From Gillisia hiemivivida (GTDB taxonomy: Bacteria > Bacteroidota > Bacteroidia > Flavobacteriales > Flavobacteriaceae): DNA of 64,000 nucleotides. Below are positions 9,601 to 17,323 of the stretch, one piece after another. The stretch is taken from NCBI RefSeq assembly GCF_007997295.1, contig NZ_VORY01000001.1, positions 434,001-498,000 on the forward strand. Reading direction: 5' to 3'. How positions within the stretch are numbered: the first letter of the stretch is position 1; the number at the start of each line of letters is the position of its first letter. The notes below the pieces were generated by a model. That model did not search any database. It was given only the letters and a program-made list of their open reading frames with translations, and was not told the DNA's origin. A program made the position numbers and the translations under genes.

Positions 9601-10034
9601 TCTCTGAGAGATTGAGTCTTTATACAAAGCTGAATAATTTGAAGACTGAAGAAGAGCTTCAGAAATTTGAAGCAGACCTGGAAGATCGTTTTGGAGAATT
9701 ACCTACACAGGCGATAGATCTACTGAATAGCGTTCGAATTAAATGGATCGCTTCTCATATTGGTTTAGAGAAAGTGATCATGAAGCAAGGAAAACTGATC
9801 GGATATTTTATTGCAGATCAGCAATCCAAATTCTATCAGACTCCAATTTTCACCAAGGTGTTACAGTATGTGCAAACACATTCGCATTCCTGCACCATGA
9901 AAGAAAAGAAAACAAGAGCAGGTTTACGATTGTTATTGACCTTTGAAAAAATTTCTTCTATTGAAAGAGCTTTAAAAGTTTTGGAGCCTTTAGATTTCAG
10001 AGTGAAAGTGGAGGAAGAGGTGAAGGCTGAATAA
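6621..10034 (+). CDS. mfd: Transcription-repair coupling factor Mfd
   Basis: The 1,137-residue SF2 translocase pushes stalled RNA polymerase off lesions and recruits UvrA. In order it shows a UvrB-homology N-terminal part (about 1-340), the RNAP-interacting CarD-like module near LEVGDYVTHIDHGIG (about 445), and the helicase core with Walker A GDVGFGKTE (K600) and DEEQKFG. Motif VI is GRVGRS, and a C-terminal TRCF domain follows. A TTG 36 bp upstream (6585) also opens this frame, but that sequence is AT-rich promoter-like DNA. ATG 6621, giving MSNATIAQTF, fits homologous starts better. The C-terminus ends in KVEEEVKAE. Part of this 3' end recurs at 13903-13944, past the accessory island. Confidence 0.95.
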   Translation: MSNATIAQTFAKSLQQQKLENFIASSQNNLTKIQLKGLVGSSLSYVLSNAFSTAERPFLLIFNDKEEAAYYLNDLEQLMGDKNVLFYPGSYRRPYELEETDNANVLLRAEVLNRINSRKKPALIVTYPDALFEKVVTRKELEKSTLKIAVGDQLSLDFVNEVLFEYKFTRVDFVTEPGEFSVRGGIIDVFSFSNDEPYRIEFFGNEVDSIRSFDVETQLSTEKVKKISVMPNVEHKRLDEVRESFLKYISEKTIVFIKNPELLSGEMDKLFGKAQEAFAKLGDDIKHNKPEELFCSSGLLTQQLEEFKVVNLGNLTNLRKKSSTAVVDAGEIIEFQTKPQPSFNKQFDLLIDNLIENQESGYKNYIFCVSEQQAKRFHDIFEDQEREVKYKTLVLSMYQGFIDEDSKMVCYTDHQIFERYHKFHLKNGYAKKQAITLQELTNLEVGDYVTHIDHGIGKFGGLQKIDVEGKMQEAIKLFYGERDILYLSIHSLHKISKFNGKDGKPPKIYKLGSNAWKNLKQKTKARVKHIAYNLIELYAKRRTQEGFQYGPDSYLQLELEASFLYEDTPDQSTATAAVKEDMESPRPMDRLVCGDVGFGKTEVAIRAAFKAVDNGKQVAILVPTTILAFQHHKTFTERLKDFPVTVDYLNRFRTAKERKQTLEDLESGRVDIIIGTHQLVSKAVKFKDLGLLVVDEEQKFGVAVKDKLKTIKENVDTLTLTATPIPRTLQFSLMAARDLSTITTPPPNRYPIETNVIRFSEETIRDAISYEMQRGGQVFFIHNRIENIKEVAGMIQRLVPDAKVGVGHGQMEGKKLEKLMLSFMNSEFDVLVSTTIVESGLDVTNANTIFINNANNFGLSDLHQMRGRVGRSNKKAFCYFITPPYSAMTDDARKRITALEQFSDLGSGINIAMKDLEIRGAGDLLGGEQSGFINDIGFDTYQKILNEAIQELKENEFKDLYEDTTAAEDKVFVKDTQIDTDFELLFPDDYINNISERLSLYTKLNNLKTEEELQKFEADLEDRFGELPTQAIDLLNSVRIKWIASHIGLEKVIMKQGKLIGYFIADQQSKFYQTPIFTKVLQYVQTHSHSCTMKEKKTRAGLRLLLTFEKISSIERALKVLEPLDFRVKVEEEVKAE
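9991..10026 (+). repeat. Direct repeat A (mfd 3' end), left flank of accessory island
   Basis: The last part of mfd here matches 13904-13939 over 36 bp with one mismatch (T10021 versus A13934), the first 30 bp being identical. The two copies bracket 3.9 kb of accessory genes in the manner of attachment-site repeats at a gene 3' end. Confidence 0.85.
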
Positions 10035-10047
10035 TTATTATTGCATC

Positions 10048-10065
10048 CCACCTAATTTTAGGAGG
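10048..10065. terminator. Short hairpin after mfd
   Basis: An 8-bp stem with one mismatch (CCaCCTAA / TTAGGaGG) lies 14 bp after the mfd stop. There is no strong T-run, so it is a weak terminator candidate. A similar hairpin follows the second mfd-tail copy at 13978-14000. Confidence 0.35.
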
Positions 10066-10091
10066 GGTAATCGAAAAGCGGGGGTAGCCAG

Positions 10092-10517
10092 TTATTGAAA
10101 GTTATCTCTAATAATAATAACTCGTTGTTTTGCTTCAATAATTTTTAGCTTATTTTTTTTAAAATCCTTTTTCATAATAAATATTCTTGGCAATTCTACA
10201 TTCTTTTCCGGTGTAGTATTTTCAAAGGTATTTATTAAAAGTTTTGTTATTGCGGCTCCAGTTGGAGTAATACTTACTCTATTTATATAATCTATCTCAT
10301 GCGTTTCAGTCTCAATTTCCTCTAAATAAATAGTATCCTCCTTATTATATAAATAAAAGAAATTGGTTTCATTTGATTTTATTTGGTAGTTAGAATTAAG
10401 AATTGCTTCATTATAGTCCAAGTATATTTTTTCCTTCTCTTCACATCCTAAAAATAAGATGCTAAATATTACTATAGAAAGAGAGAACCATTTTAATGTT
10501 AGTGTTTTATCCTTCAA
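10092..10517 (-). CDS. Small lipoprotein, partner of the truncated metallopeptidase-like gene
   Basis: About 141 residues from a TTG start at 10517. The frame is open further upstream, but those codons lie inside the preceding gene. An N-terminal hydrophobic stretch ends in a lipobox LFLGC near residue 22, so it is predicted to be exported and lipid-anchored. The mature part has no motif I recognise. Its start overlaps the stop of the upstream gene (10507-10509), suggesting translational coupling. The second metallopeptidase-like gene is also followed at once by a small lipoprotein gene, so the pairing is a recurring unit; an immunity or modulator role is inference only. Confidence 0.6.
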   Translation of the reverse strand: MKDKTLTLKWFSLSIVIFSILFLGCEEKEKIYLDYNEAILNSNYQIKSNETNFFYLYNKEDTIYLEEIETETHEIDYINRVSITPTGAAITKLLINTFENTTPEKNVELPRIFIMKKDFKKNKLKIIEAKQRVIIIRDNFQ

Positions 10518-11301
10518 CTCGACATCTTTTATCATAAATTTTGGCATAATCCACAAGTAGATTATAATCTGCTAACTGATTTTCAGTCAATTCATATACT
10601 CCATAACTTGCAAATATTTTGTAATCATCCATGCTACTAAAAAGTGCAGAATCATAATCATATAGAATTTGTGCCATCCTGTTTATAAAATGGTCTTCCA
10701 TAATAGCGTGACTGTAATTTCTCAATCCTTTTTTATTCATATATATTTTATAAAGCGCCTTAAAGGATTCATTGTGAAGATCTAATTTTTTTGCTAAAAA
10801 CGCATGGGCCATTTCATGTACCAAAGTTTTTGCAATTTCCATTGAGGAGCTATTTCCCATTCCGCTTAGAATTATATGGTATTCACCCTCTTCATTACCT
10901 CGTTCAGTTCCTCCCCCTTTGTATCCCAAATTCCCTTCACGAAAAACAAGATCTGCTCCACCAATATTCCCTTCACCGAACTCGATAAATAATTGAGTCA
11001 TCATGTTTATGTAACCGTTTGTGGGGTTGACTCCCGCCCATTGTAACCGATTATAAACACAGAGCTCTTTATCTTTTAATTGTACTGAGATTTCAACAAC
11101 TTCTTCCTCTTCAACAACTTCTTCTTCTGCAGTATACGTAGAGCCACCCCCACCCCCACGACTAGGATAGCTCCAAATGGATCCATAATCATAGCCACTC
11201 GCTGAACCAACAGGATAAATAGCGCTGATGGAGACATAAGGAGTTTTGGTTGGCGAAGAACTCTCTAAAATAACTTCATCTAAAGTTTGGTTACATCCCA
11301 T
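10507..11301 (-). CDS. HExxH metallopeptidase-like protein, 5'-truncated duplicate
   Basis: From the ATG at 11301 there are 264 residues: a leader segment starting MGCNQTLDE, a Gly-rich then Glu-rich linker (about 45-72) and a C-terminal zincin-like domain with VHEMAHAF near residue 163. The frame is open further upstream to about 11587. That upstream part matches codons of the full-length relative at 13085-13422. The homology ends abruptly at 11573, so the signal peptide and lipobox are missing and no ATG/GTG/TTG lies in the extension. As it stands the product would be cytoplasmic, or the copy is silent. The C-terminal domain differs from that of the other copy except for the HExxH helix and a downstream His-containing helix. 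Confidence 0.6.
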   Translation of the reverse strand: MGCNQTLDEVILESSSPTKTPYVSISAIYPVGSASGYDYGSIWSYPSRGGGGGSTYTAEEEVVEEEEVVEISVQLKDKELCVYNRLQWAGVNPTNGYINMMTQLFIEFGEGNIGGADLVFREGNLGYKGGGTERGNEEGEYHIILSGMGNSSSMEIAKTLVHEMAHAFLAKKLDLHNESFKALYKIYMNKKGLRNYSHAIMEDHFINRMAQILYDYDSALFSSMDDYKIFASYGVYELTENQLADYNLLVDYAKIYDKRCRVEG

Positions 11302-11573
11302 ATCAATACCTGCCCATCCCCCTTCATCACATTTTGAAGAGTTATCAAACTTTTCTTTCTTTACAAATCGCGTAATTAAATTTCCATTCTTGACTCTAAA
11401 CCCAGTTATAAATTTTAAATCTAGTTTAGAAATTATTATTTTACCAGTGAATAAAGTATCATTATTCTGGGGTTCTGGCTCAAGATTAAATAAAATAGGT
11501 TCGATATTTCCGTTTACTTCAAGTACTAAAACTCGACTGTCGACCTCTGTATATTTAGATTTCGCTGGGATAA
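11150..11573 (-). repeat. Duplicated leader block, copy 1
   Basis: This block aligns without gaps to about 13000-13422. In the 333 bp I compared base by base (11241-11573 against 13090-13422) there are about 14 mismatches, near 96% identity. It encodes the shared leader and Gly-rich linker of the two metallopeptidase-like genes; sequence on either side is unrelated. Confidence 0.9.
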
Positions 11574-11678
11574 TTATTTTTTATAAAATACCACTGTTTA
11601 TAAAATAAAAAATTTTGCAATTAAAGGGTTCCGCAATTAGTTATAAAAAAGAAAATAAAAGGGTTCTTAAGCGAAAAA

Positions 11679-12302
11679 TTATGAAATCCATATGCCTATA
11701 CTTTTGACAATAATCCATTTTCCATTTTTTCTTTCGAAAAAATAGAGGGCTGAATTTCCAGCTAATCCGCTTGTGCTCCTTGTGCCAATAATGACAGCTT
11801 TATCGCTGTTTGCATTAAAAGCAATTCTAGAAAAACTTATTAGTAGGTCAAATTTTAAATAATCTGAAACCTGAGGATCTAACAGCTGTTCTTTATATTC
11901 AATAATAGAATCTTTCCGTTTGGTTTTTATTAAAGACAAATCCAAAGGTTGGGCATCCAAAGATTTTAACTGTAAAACTAAGGTTTTAAATTCCTCATCT
12001 AGCTTTAAATTTTCAATTTCTAAATTCTTTCCTGAGATTAAATAACCAGGAATTGCAACTGTTTTAATTTCTCTACTCTGTTCCTCCCTAAGTTTAGTAA
12101 AGGTTCTTACCGTTTGCAGGGAATCTTCAGATATATAGCCCTCCAGTAATGGAGGAAAATCTTGTAGAGTAGGTAGAGCCAGAGTGTCGTAAAGTGTAAT
12201 TAAAATTTCGTTGGAATTTTCAAATTTCTCTTCAATTCCTATACCACATGAAGAAACAATCAGTACAATTGATACAGAATATTTAAGATACAAATTTCTC
12301 AT
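11679..12302 (-). CDS. Lipoprotein, partner of the second metallopeptidase-like gene
   Basis: 207 residues, with an N-terminal hydrophobic helix and lipobox VSSCGIG (Cys near residue 19), so it should be an exported lipoprotein. The C-terminal 70 residues (RIAFNANSDKAVIIG, then ALYFFERKNGKWIIV) look like a small beta-rich fold of the kind seen in NTF2-like or WG-like exported proteins, but I cannot assign a family. The start lies 13 bp after the metallopeptidase-like reading frame, so the two were probably cotranscribed. Confidence 0.7.
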   Translation of the reverse strand: MRNLYLKYSVSIVLIVSSCGIGIEEKFENSNEILITLYDTLALPTLQDFPPLLEGYISEDSLQTVRTFTKLREEQSREIKTVAIPGYLISGKNLEIENLKLDEEFKTLVLQLKSLDAQPLDLSLIKTKRKDSIIEYKEQLLDPQVSDYLKFDLLISFSRIAFNANSDKAVIIGTRSTSGLAGNSALYFFERKNGKWIIVKSIGIWIS

Positions 12303-12315
12303 ATTTCAATGGTTT

Positions 12316-13663
12316 TTATAAACAATCTTTGGCAAAAGTAGTGGTAGCTAAAATTGCTGCCTGATTTTTATAATATTCTGAATCCCTACCTTTATCTAAA
12401 GGTTTGAAAACGCCGTTATCATAATAACCATTATATCCGTATGCTCTTAATCCATCCCATCCAAACCCCATATAATGTTCCAAAGGATATCTAGAGCCAT
12501 CTAATTCCCTCATCGCTTGTGCAATAGGTTTTACATAATTATCTGCCATAAATTGATGTTGGACTGTTGTTGTAGCTAAGTCTAATCCATTTCTTGCTCC
12601 ATAATGATAATAATAATTAAGTAAATTTCTTCTTTGATTAGGATCTATCCCCTCATTGAATTCATATACATATTTATAAATTTCCGCATGTATCCCCTCG
12701 TGAAGCATTGTAGCAGCTAAATCTAAAGAATAATTACCAAAAGATTGAATTTTGATTATTACATTTCCGTTTTCAATATCACCTCCATTTGCACAGCCAT
12801 CTTTACCAATACCACAATAACCATCCTTTATAATTAATTTATAATTATCATTATTATCGAATACGCCAATTGTCTTTCCATAAAGCTTATTAATTTTTAA
12901 CTTTTCTAATAAACACCTGGCTCTTTTATTTAATTCAGAGTCATCAATTTTATCTTCAACAGGCTCGTGCTCCTCTTCAGGAGCACTTGTATAACCTACC
13001 CCCACCTTTACTAGGATAGCTCCAGCTAGTTCCACCGTCATAGCCACTCGCTGAACCAACAGGATAAATATGGCTGATAGATACCTAAGGAGTTTTGGTT
13101 GGCGAAGAACTCTCTAAAATAACTTCATCTAAAGTTTGGTTACATCCCATATCAATACCTGCCCATCCCCCTTCATCATATTTTGAAGAGTTATCAAACT
13201 TTTCTTTCTTTACAAATCGCGTAATTAAATTTCCATTCTTGACTCTAAACCCGGTTATAAATTTTAAATCCAAGTTAGAAATTATTATTTTACCAGTGAA
13301 CAAAGTATCGTTATTCTGTATTTCTGGCACAAGATTAAATAAAACAGGCTCGATATTTCCGTTTACTTCAAGCACTAAAACTCGACTGTCGACCTCTGTA
13401 TATTTAGATTTCGCTGGGATAACTGTTAATAGTTCTGTGCTATTATTAATGGTATCATAGTGAAGTTGATCATAATGAATAACAAGTTCTGCCTGTTTAT
13501 TTGAGTTGCTTTTCTTAAAATTTTTCAAATAATCGATAGCGTCCTTTTGAGACACGGTTGAAAAATGCTTGGATGAACTTTCATCGTGAATTTCAAGGGT
13601 TTCTTCTTTTTCACAGGAGGCACTAAAAATTACAAGCGCAAGCAATACGTAAATTTTCTTCAA
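12316..13663 (-). pseudogene. Broken lipoprotein with HExxH metallopeptidase-like domain (full-length copy)
   Basis: Two frames together form one ancestral gene. The first (13085-13663) has signal peptide MKKIYVLLALVIFSASC with lipobox at Cys17 and the leader shared with the other copy. It stops at a TAG (13085-13087) exactly where copy 1 reads TAT (Tyr). Beyond the stop the leader frame continues to align with copy 1 for about 30 codons. Then one extra base in the Gly-rich stretch (near 12997) shifts into the frame of the C-terminal domain (to 12316), which carries TMLHEGIHAEI, QHQFMADNY and a Cys near the end. Restoring both lesions would give about 445 residues. The 247-codon frame starting at TTG 13059 is only the shifted remainder. 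The lesions look real (several nearby substitutions), but sequencing error at the G-run is possible. Confidence 0.75.
13000..13422 (-). repeat. Duplicated leader block, copy 2
   Basis: Gapless partner of 11150-11573 apart from the indel at the Gly-rich end. Homology stops at 13422 in the middle of the coding sequence, which marks the breakpoint of the partial duplication. Confidence 0.9.
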
Positions 13664-13902
13664 GTTTAGGATCTTTTATATTGTTAGAAATATTGCGTAC
13701 TTGAAGGCGTTAAAACGCGTTACGGAGCAGCAAAACTGTTAATTTGAATAGGCAATATATATATACCTAAACCGCAAATTTTTTCTTTAAAAATTATTAG
13801 AAGTACTGCTAAAAGAAGTAATAATAGGACGTATTGGATCACTGTTTTTTAACTGTGAAAAAATCACAACAATAAAATGAAATTAAAAATAATAAGAGCT
13901 TT
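13664..13902. other. Intergenic leader upstream of the metallopeptidase-like gene
   Basis: An AT-rich stretch between the lipoprotein start and the mfd-tail remnant. I see no gene or recognisable promoter box; there is a short TA-rich run at about 13757-13773. Confidence 0.4.
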
Positions 13903-13944
13903 CTAGATTTCAGAGTGAAAGTGGAGGAAGAGGAGAAGGTTTAA
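13903..13944 (+). pseudogene. mfd: Displaced mfd 3'-end remnant
   Basis: Read on the plus strand, these 14 codons encode LDFRVKVEEEEKV and a TAA stop, nearly the same as the Mfd C-terminus LDFRVKVEEEVKAE. The bases before it are not mfd-like apart from a few positions. It is therefore a tail of mfd separated from the gene by the accessory island: either the original 3' end displaced by insertion or a copy created by recombination. Confidence 0.85.
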
Positions 13945-13977
13945 ATTTTACCCTTCAGTCATACCTGCGGAATTCCA

Positions 13978-14000
13978 CCTTCCCTAGAAAATAGGGGAGG
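13978..14000. terminator. Hairpin between mfd remnant and yraN
   Basis: A 9-bp stem (CCTTCCCTA / TAGGGGAGG with one G-T pair) and a 5-base loop. It sits after the mfd remnant as the weaker hairpin at 10048 sits after mfd, so it may be the old mfd terminator. No clear T-run. Confidence 0.4.
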
Positions 14001-14017
14001 AGCAAAAAATATGTTGT

Positions 14018-14377
14018 CTAGAAATACAAAAAAGCATTTTCCAAATGCTCTATTTTGGTACCTGATTGATTTTTGATAATCGCGATGATATCAAATCTAA
14101 CTTCTACGTCAAGATTATGTTCGTTCACAAAAAAGTCAACAGCTTTTACTAGATTCTGAATTTGTCTTCCTTTTACAAAATCCTGAGGATTCCCAAAGTC
14201 GGGAGTGCTTCGGGTTTTGACTTCTATTATGGCCAAAACATCCTTCTTTCTAACAATAATATCCACTTCTGCTTTTTGATGTCTGAAGTTTCTTGCAACT
14301 ATTTTGTAACCATGTTTAAGTAAATAAGCAACTGCTAATTCTTCCCCTTTTTTACCAAGCTCGTTATGAGATGCCAT
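14018..14377 (-). CDS. YraN family protein (UPF0102, endonuclease-like fold)
   Basis: 119 residues, the normal length for this family. The N-terminal GKKGEELAVAYL helix, the NFRHQKAEVDII segment and IIEVKTRS form the conserved E...D...ExK arrangement of Holliday-junction-resolvase-like folds (Glu near 12, Asp near 40, Glu-Val-Lys near 52-54). Function in the cell is unproven. It is convergent to mfd; in the ancestral order mfd and yraN were probably neighbours before the accessory island came between them. Confidence 0.85.
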   Translation of the reverse strand: MASHNELGKKGEELAVAYLLKHGYKIVARNFRHQKAEVDIIVRKKDVLAIIEVKTRSTPDFGNPQDFVKGRQIQNLVKAVDFFVNEHNLDVEVRFDIIAIIKNQSGTKIEHLENAFLYF

Positions 14378-14437
14378 TTACTGATTTCTAAAATGTGTTT
14401 TAAATGTACACTATTTCAGCTGATTACAGGATTTCGG

Positions 14438-15013
14438 TTACCCCCTAAACAAGATGGCTTTCACTTTAAGATCCATTTCTTTAATTTCTTCAGCAGTAGC
14501 CGTTATGATATGATCTCCGTAGAATTTGTTTTTTGGCTCCTTTTCTGGTGCAAGAAACACATGAACATTGGATTTCTCCAATTTTCCATCATTCCATGCT
14601 ACCGCTCCACTATAATCCCATCCAAAACCATAAAAAGAAATTGGTTTCTGATTCATTTTGGTCAATTCATCATAGGTAGATCCTATTTTTATTGAGGTCT
14701 TACTTTTCCATTTTCCGTTGGAATCCATTCTAATGTCCTCTATTTGAGTTCTATTTTTGTCTTTCCAAGTAATGTGCAATTCATCTGGAGTATTTGGAGA
14801 GATCACCGTATAGGCGCGTTCTTCAGTGCCTTCTTCAAACAAACCGACATCTTCAGTTATCACTTCATTTGTAAAGGTGTTTTTAAGAGTAGTATCATTC
14901 ATCTCTAATAGATCTTCAACAAATAGTTGTTTTGAACTGGGTGTTGCTGTATTTTTTGAAGAATTACAGGAAACTATGAGTAAAATGGCCGATAAATAGA
15001 AAAACTTGCGCAT
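14438..15013 (-). CDS. Lipoprotein of unknown function
   Basis: 191 residues with signal sequence MRKFFYLSAILLIVSC and lipobox at Cys16. The mature part resembles small Bacteroidota exported proteins with repeated charged beta segments (ERAYTVISPNTPDELHITW, then SIKIGSTYDEL). No catalytic motif is evident. It is upstream of yraN on the same strand with a 60-bp gap, and divergent from metG. Confidence 0.7.
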   Translation of the reverse strand: MRKFFYLSAILLIVSCNSSKNTATPSSKQLFVEDLLEMNDTTLKNTFTNEVITEDVGLFEEGTEERAYTVISPNTPDELHITWKDKNRTQIEDIRMDSNGKWKSKTSIKIGSTYDELTKMNQKPISFYGFGWDYSGAVAWNDGKLEKSNVHVFLAPEKEPKNKFYGDHIITATAEEIKEMDLKVKAILFRG

Positions 15014-15101
15014 AACTTATATTTTCAGCTAAAATCTAGTTCTATGGGGACATGAGCATTGTCTTTTGCAATAATTTAACGCATAGTATTTCACAGTTGC
15101 T

Positions 15102-15109
15102 TACCTTTG
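15102..15109 (+). promoter_or_regulatory. -7 box of metG promoter
   Basis: TACCTTTG matches the Bacteroidota consensus TAnnTTTG exactly. Transcription would start at about 15115, at the first base of the four-hairpin repeat, so that repeat would form nearly the whole metG leader. No clear -33 TTTG at the expected distance. Confidence 0.45.
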
Positions 15110-15116
15110 CAGCCTT

Positions 15117-15220
15117 AAATCCCTCACTGAGGGTTTAATTCCCCGAGGCTCTGCCTCGATTTTTAAAAGTATTTTCCTCCCGAGAATTCGGGATATAACT
15201 CGTGGGCTTACCCCAAGGTT
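15117..15220 (+). repeat. Four-hairpin dispersed repeat, copy 1 (metG leader)
   Basis: Four small palindromes in a row: CCCTCActGAGGG, CGAGGCtctGCCTCG, CCCGAgaaTTCGGG and TGGGcttaCCCCA, ending in AAGGTT. The same order recurs at 27466-27591. It ends 22 bp before the metG ATG. Confidence 0.85.
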
Positions 15221-15242
15221 ATTAATTAAATTTTAGAAGCTA

Positions 15243-17312
15243 ATGAGCAATTCGCCACAACGTTATACAATTACTGCAGCATTACCATATACCAATGGAC
15301 CTATTCATATTGGGCATTTAGCAGGAGTTTATGTGCCAGCAGACATTTATGCCCGATTTTTAAGAATGCAAGGGAAAGATGTAGCTTTTGTATGCGGAAG
15401 CGATGAACATGGAGTTGCTATTCCTATGAAGGCGAAGAAAGAGGGAATTACATCACAAGAATTAATAGATAAATACCATGGGATCATTAAGCAATCCTTT
15501 GTGGATTTTGGGGTGACTTTCGATAATTATTCCAGAACATCGAATAAGATTCATCATGAAACAGCTTCAGAATTTTTCAAGAAGTTATATGAAGACGGAA
15601 AGTTTATAGAAGAAACTACCGAGCAGTTATATGATAAAGAAGCAAATCAATTTTTAGCAGATCGATTTGTTACGGGAACTTGCCCGAAATGCGGGAATCC
15701 GGAAGCTTATGGTGATCAATGTGAAAGCTGTGGAAGTTCTTTGAATGCAACAGATCTTATTAGTCCTAAGTCGGCTATAACAGGTGCTGTTCCTAGCATG
15801 AAGGAGACTAGGCACTGGTTTTTGCCTTTAGATCAATATGAAGATTTCTTAAGGGAATGGATCCTGGAAGGACACAAAAAAGATTGGAAGGCCAATGTGT
15901 ATGGGCAAGTAAAATCCTGGGTAGACGAAGGCTTGAGAGCACGTGCCGTAACTCGCGATCTGGATTGGGGAATTCCTGTTCCTGTTGAAGGTGGCGAAGG
16001 AAAAGTGCTATATGTATGGTTTGATGCTCCAATTGGATATATCTCTTCTACCAAAGAATGGGCAGCACGTGAAGGAAAGAACTGGGAAGATTACTGGAAG
16101 AAAGAGGACACCAAAATGGTGCATTTTATAGGAAAGGATAATATCGTTTTTCACTGTATTATTTTTCCAATTATGCTGAAAGCAGAAGGAAGTTACATTC
16201 TTCCTGAAAATGTACCTGCTAACGAATTTTTGAATTTGGAAGGAAAAAAACTTTCCACTTCTAAGAACTGGGCTGTTTGGTTGCATGAATATTTGGAAGA
16301 TTTTCCAAATCAGCAAGATGTGTTGAGGTATACCCTTACCGCCAATGCACCGGAAACTAAGGATAACGATTTTACCTGGAAAGATTTTCAGTCAAGGAAT
16401 AACAATGAGTTGGTTGCGATCTTCGGGAATTTTATAAACCGTGCAGTAGTGCTTACAGATAAGTATTATGAAGGAGTAGTTCCAGCATCGGGAGATTTTA
16501 CAGAAGTGGATGAGCAAACCTTAGCTGCGGTAAAAGCATATCCAGCAGTAATAGCAAGTTCTATAGAGAGATATAGATTTAGAGAAGCCCAAGGGGAATT
16601 GATGAATTTGGCTAGATTAGGTAATAAATACCTGGCAGATGAGGAGCCATGGAAAGTGGTGAAAACCGATCCAGAACGAGTGAAAACGGTTATGTTTGTA
16701 GCGCTTCAGATTTCTGCTGCTTTAGCAACTTTAAGTGAGCCATTCCTGCCTTTTACTTCAGAAAAATTAAAAACTATTTTAAATATTTCTCCAAGCGAAG
16801 GGGCTCTTAAATGGGAAGAAATTTCAGCAAAAGATTCTTTAATTCTTGCGGGACATAAAATAGGAAAAGCAGAATTGCTTTTCAGTAAAATTGAAGATGA
16901 ACAAATTCAACAACAATTAGATAAATTGGAGGCAACAAAAGCCGCTAACGAAGCTGATAATAAAATAGCAGAACCACAAAAAGAGGAATCGACCTTCGAA
17001 GATTTCTCTAAAATGGACCTGCGTGTTGGAACTATAGTAGAAGCTAAAAAAATGCCAAAGGCAGATAAATTATTGGTGCTCAAGGTGGATACTGGGATTG
17101 ATGTAAGAACCATAGTTTCTGGAATTGCAAAAAGTTTTAAGGCTGAAGACATCATTGGTAAAAAGGTAACTGTAATGGTAAATCTTGCTCCTCGTAAATT
17201 AAGAGGGGTAGAAAGTCAAGGAATGATCTTGATGACTGAAAATGCTGAAGGGAAGCTGGTGTTCTTGAATCCAGATGAAGAAGACGTGAAGGACGGGACT
17301 ATAATTAGCTAG
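15243..17312 (+). CDS. metG: Methionine--tRNA ligase
   Basis: This 689-residue cytoplasmic enzyme charges tRNA-Met. The HIGH motif is at residues 22-25 (PIHIGHL), the zinc knuckle CPKCG...CESCG is near 144-160, and the KMSKS-type loop is KKLSTSKNW near 337. The anticodon-binding domain follows. The C-terminal ~110 residues (from about [20 protein letters not shown]) are the EMAP/Trbp111-like tRNA-binding and dimerisation domain. Length and order are normal for the bacterial two-part enzyme. The ATG start agrees with homologues. The leader consists of a dispersed hairpin repeat. Confidence 0.96.
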   Translation: MSNSPQRYTITAALPYTNGPIHIGHLAGVYVPADIYARFLRMQGKDVAFVCGSDEHGVAIPMKAKKEGITSQELIDKYHGIIKQSFVDFGVTFDNYSRTSNKIHHETASEFFKKLYEDGKFIEETTEQLYDKEANQFLADRFVTGTCPKCGNPEAYGDQCESCGSSLNATDLISPKSAITGAVPSMKETRHWFLPLDQYEDFLREWILEGHKKDWKANVYGQVKSWVDEGLRARAVTRDLDWGIPVPVEGGEGKVLYVWFDAPIGYISSTKEWAAREGKNWEDYWKKEDTKMVHFIGKDNIVFHCIIFPIMLKAEGSYILPENVPANEFLNLEGKKLSTSKNWAVWLHEYLEDFPNQQDVLRYTLTANAPETKDNDFTWKDFQSRNNNELVAIFGNFINRAVVLTDKYYEGVVPASGDFTEVDEQTLAAVKAYPAVIASSIERYRFREAQGELMNLARLGNKYLADEEPWKVVKTDPERVKTVMFVALQISAALATLSEPFLPFTSEKLKTILNISPSEGALKWEEISAKDSLILAGHKIGKAELLFSKIEDEQIQQQLDKLEATKAANEADNKIAEPQKEESTFEDFSKMDLRVGTIVEAKKMPKADKLLVLKVDTGIDVRTIVSGIAKSFKAEDIIGKKVTVMVNLAPRKLRGVESQGMILMTENAEGKLVFLNPDEEDVKDGTIIS

Positions 17313-17323
17313 ACAAACATTTA

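Noticed and set aside
12316-13059. Separate 247-residue gene starting at TTG 13059
   Set aside because: Its first ~20 codons are the shared leader read in a shifted frame; it is the C-terminal part of the broken full-length gene.
11246-13460. Two similar plus-strand frames (11246-11608 and 13095-13460)
   Set aside because: They resemble each other only because they are antisense to the duplicated leader block.
14366-14695. Plus-strand frame of 109 codons
   Set aside because: Antisense to the lipoprotein gene 14438-15013, no homology-like features.
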